Shown here: positions 61,592 through 64,000 of the stretch, one piece after another
Numbering within the stretch: the first letter of the stretch is position 1
Layout of the letters: each line of letters starts with the position of its first letter
From: Tolypothrix sp. FACHB-123
GTDB lineage: Bacteria; Cyanobacteriota; Cyanobacteriia; Cyanobacteriales; Nostocaceae
Assembly (NCBI RefSeq): GCF_014697075.1
Contig: NZ_JACJRE010000038.1
Coordinates: 1 to 64,000, forward strand
Length of the DNA: 64,000 bases
Direction: 5' to 3'
Program-made: the position numbers and the translations under genes
Notes under the pieces: generated by a model
What the model was told of the DNA's origin: nothing
Seen by the model: only the letters and a program-made list of their open reading frames with translations
Database searches by the model: none

Positions 61592-61836
61592 TTTGGGGAA
61601 TTTAAATTGAAATTAGCAAACAGCTTGAAACTGCTTGCATTTGCTGAATTACTTGAAGGAAGATTTTGGCAATGCACTATTAGTAAATGTTGTTTGGTTC
61701 AAACAAAAAATCAAAATTACGCAACTTTTAAAATTCTTCATTTATCAAGTTGCTTGCTTGATACCATTAGCTTAATTAGGTAGATATTGGTCATCCACTG
61801 CATTACCCGACCCTGAAATAAGAGTTAATCTACTAG

Positions 61837-62133
61837 TTACGTTGGGAGTAAAGCGAACATATTTTTCACTAACTGCATAGCACTTCCCCAACGCAGTGCT
61901 TTCCCTACCCCTAGCCCTCTGGCGTGGCGATCGCTTGTGGATGTTTCTAATACAGTTGCAGCTGCTATATAAACAACACTGCTATCAACTGATACTTTCT
62001 TAGGAGTCAGATGATTTTGCGGATGGAAATCATAAAGCTTCATCCCAAAATTGCCCCCTTGGCTTGAGGTTTCGACTGCATTTAACCTGATGATTCTTTC
62101 CATGAGCTGACCTTTGTTGAGAAACTTGAACAT
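61837..62133 (-). CDS. Hypothetical protein, 98 aa (tentative)
   Basis: Not a recognised family. The frame starts MFKFLNKGQLMERIIRLNAV and includes SSQGGNFGMKLYDFHPQ; the final third (GVGKALRWGSAMQLVKNM) coincides with sequence that looks like a dispersed repeat. It may be a real small gene whose end runs into a repeat, or a chance frame. Same strand as the HetP-family gene. Confidence 0.3.
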   Translation of the reverse strand: MFKFLNKGQLMERIIRLNAVETSSQGGNFGMKLYDFHPQNHLTPKKVSVDSSVVYIAAATVLETSTSDRHARGLGVGKALRWGSAMQLVKNMFALLPT

Positions 62134-63246
62134 TGTGAATCAAGCTTAATGTGATGCTTTGCCGTAATTCTTCAGATAGTCTCCCAAGTTCCACAGTTCT
62201 GACTATTTGGTACTAGCACTGATAGAACAAGCTGCTTTTGCTTTGCAGTTAACCTCAGGTAAAAATTTACCTTGAGTTATCTGTGTTGATTGGCAGAAAA
62301 AAGTCTCGCGATCGCTCTTGGTAGATGCAGTTTCGTCCTCTGGAAATTTTTCCACTCCTAATTCAATTTCGGTTCCCTGATAAAATTATTGTATATTATT
62401 TGACTACAAATCTAGGAGATACTCAGTAAAACTCCATAAGGTTTGGGTTGGTCAAGAAAAGTTTTATGACCTTGACGATCGAGAACAACATTTTTATTTA
62501 TACTACATTTTTGCTATTAATGTCATCTACCAAAATAGTACCTTTATAAGTTAAATTTAGTGATTTCATCGTGAATTCTACTTGTGTATTGTGCAACTTG
62601 ACATTTTGTTACTTATTTTCTAAATAGTGAGGGGTGATACCCCTCATTTAATATACATAAAAACATTTATTCACCTCAGGCTACTTAAAAAGTTTACCAT
62701 TAACTTTGTTGTTTAACAGTAAAAAAATCAGCAGTATAGATATTATTAAAAAAAAATTAAATCTCTCCTGCTTATTAAAAATCATTCCTAAAAATTATCT
62801 GTGGTGCCAGGAAATTGAACGGAGATAAATCTTGCTATAGCAATGGCTACAGCTTTTTTGGGCTGTAGCCATATTCTCTACTTATCAAGAATGTAATGCG
62901 AGTACAAGTATGAAAATAAGGATAGAAAAATCATAAAATTACTGGGTTTATGATATGATAGATAAACCATCGTAACCGGAGCCAAAATCGCTCTGGTAAA
63001 TCGGCTACCTCGAAAATAGTTAAACAAAAAAATGTAGCGAATTAAGCATAAAGATTACTCTCTAAATCCGCAATATCGAGAGTGTTAATGTACAACAGAC
63101 TCAGCTACATTTTTGTCAAGTAAATTTATTGTTATTTTAACTACAAACTGCTTTTGTTAAGTGAGACACATATCTAATTAGAGTTGGGACAACTGGTAAT
63201 TAAAACTATAGGTTGCTATCAGTTTTTTCATAATTAGCGTTTTCCT
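62134..63246. other. 1.1-kb gene-poor region with several hairpins
   Basis: Strong stems: TGAGGGGT/ACCCCTCA (62628-62635/62639-62646), ATGGCTACAGC/GCTGTAGCCAT (62843-62853/62862-62872), and a nested two-stem structure at 63028-63114. No coding frame of quality. Small RNAs or small palindromic elements are likely. Confidence 0.5.
63028..63114 (+). ncRNA. Candidate small RNA with nested stems
   Basis: Outer stem AAAAATGTAGC (63028-63038) pairs exactly with GCTACATTTTT (63104-63114), which ends in a T-run on plus. An inner stem ACTCTC/GAGAGT (63057-63062/63078-63083) lies within. The layout resembles a short structured RNA with terminator-like end. No similarity to a known family is recognised. 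Confidence 0.35.
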
Positions 63247-63459
63247 CTAGAACACATCGGTATAAAGCATCCAAAGTCCTGTACAGCAATGAGAAAATAA
63301 CTCCTGCTGAAGAGGTGTATGGTAACCTGATAAATCAGTTAGAGCGATCGCATCTATTAATCTGACATTGCAACCTACCCAGCTTTGACATGCTCGGTAC
63401 TGTTGGTCAGGTGTATATTCTATATGTTCCTGAACTCTTGACAACGCAGAGCAGTTCAT
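63247..63459 (-). CDS. Hypothetical protein, 70 aa (tentative)
   Basis: The frame starts MNCSALSRVQEHIEYTPDQQ and includes ACQSWVGCNVRLIDAIALTD and four to five cysteines. No family is recognised. Composition is protein-like but the evidence is thin. The remaining sequence to 64000 shows no other feature. Confidence 0.3.
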   Translation of the reverse strand: MNCSALSRVQEHIEYTPDQQYRACQSWVGCNVRLIDAIALTDLSGYHTPLQQELFSHCCTGLWMLYTDVF

Positions 63460-64000
63460 AGCTAAAGTTTGGTTTTGTAGGTAAGCAATTTATCTTGAAA
63501 GCAGCGAGTAATTTCCAGACAAAAAATCGCCAAGTCTTTCACTGTTTAGTTTTGCTCATTCCAGTAGCCTCTGCAAAACGCAATTACTTGTGTTGTTAAT
63601 CACCAATTGCTTAGTTGTCATTTTCCAGTGGCTTTTTGTAAGTAAAAGTTTAGAAAAAAAAATTACTAGCAAAACCCATGTATCTTTTTCGTAGAGTCTT
63701 CATGAACTACTGATATATCCTCATTCAACCTAAGCTACAGCCGTCACTAGGAATTTCCAACTTTATCAAAATTTTACTGACTTTTTAAGGAATACATATT
63801 GATTTTATGGTGTTTTCCTGGATTTGCAGTCATATAGCGTGAAATGTTAAAAATTTATCTTATGTCGTCGTGGGAAATTTTTGCTCGCCATAATTTACAT
63901 TGGGATAGTATTTATTTTTACATAAAGCTACTCAATATATATTTTTTGAAGGAGTAAAAATTGTTAATAGTGAACATAAGATTTGTGATATTCAGTAAAG

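Overview
The window looks like the chromosome of a filamentous, heterocyst-forming cyanobacterium (Nostoc/Calothrix/Tolypothrix type). The octamer GCGATCGC and its core recur throughout. The gene set is cyanobacterial: a ferredoxin-type sulfite reductase, YsnF/AvaK stress proteins, a DUF92/VTE6-like protein and a HetP-family protein. Intergenic gaps carry heptameric tandem repeats. No plasmid backbone, rRNA operon or CRISPR array was seen. This is pattern recognition from sequence alone; no database was searched.

Layout. 1-11.9 kb: tail of an ISL3-type transposase, small membrane proteins, UV damage endonuclease, an Hsp70-like ATPase followed by a 21-bp tandem repeat, three tandem PRC-barrel/DUF2382 genes, an MFS exporter, a Kir-type K+ channel and a DUF4351 relic. 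12-15.5 kb: a HetC-like ABC exporter with a cNMP-binding domain and a C39 domain lacking its cysteine, overlapped by a parvulin-type prolyl isomerase gene. 15.8-31.7 kb: housekeeping and conserved genes (DUF92, VOC, lipase, RsmE, sulfite reductase with a C-terminal ribbon-helix-helix domain, DraG-like hydrolase, CutA, tRNA-Arg, HNH nuclease, DUF2214).

31.93-39.55 kb: a 7.6-kb integrative element in tRNA-Thr(GGT). It has a 55-bp direct repeat at its ends, repeated ATGCAACTT arm-like sites inside both ends, a tyrosine integrase, a TATCTTA iteron cluster, a small ribbon-helix-helix protein, a primase-helicase, and cargo on the other strand (WD40 protein, small exported protein). An intact tRNA-Thr and tRNA-Tyr lie at the right end.

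39.8-59.6 kb: lipid/multidrug-type ABC exporter, a GTPase-Roadblock pair followed by a protoglobin and a possible heme-binding protein, PhoH, a translation/secretion cluster (ffh, rpsP, KH protein, rpsU), aminopeptidase P, an Asp-rich lipoprotein, PhzF-like isomerase, an orphan DNA methyltransferase, a TetR regulator, an M16 peptidase pair and a second parvulin-like protein. 59.6-64 kb: an AT-rich, gene-poor stretch with a HetP-family gene and several strong hairpins, possibly hiding small RNAs.

Most notable: the tRNA-Thr element, the sulfite reductase/DNA-binding fusion with its pseudoknot-capable leader, the GTPase-Roadblock-protoglobin neighbourhood, heptamer repeats abutting stop codons, and the hairpin-rich region around hetP.
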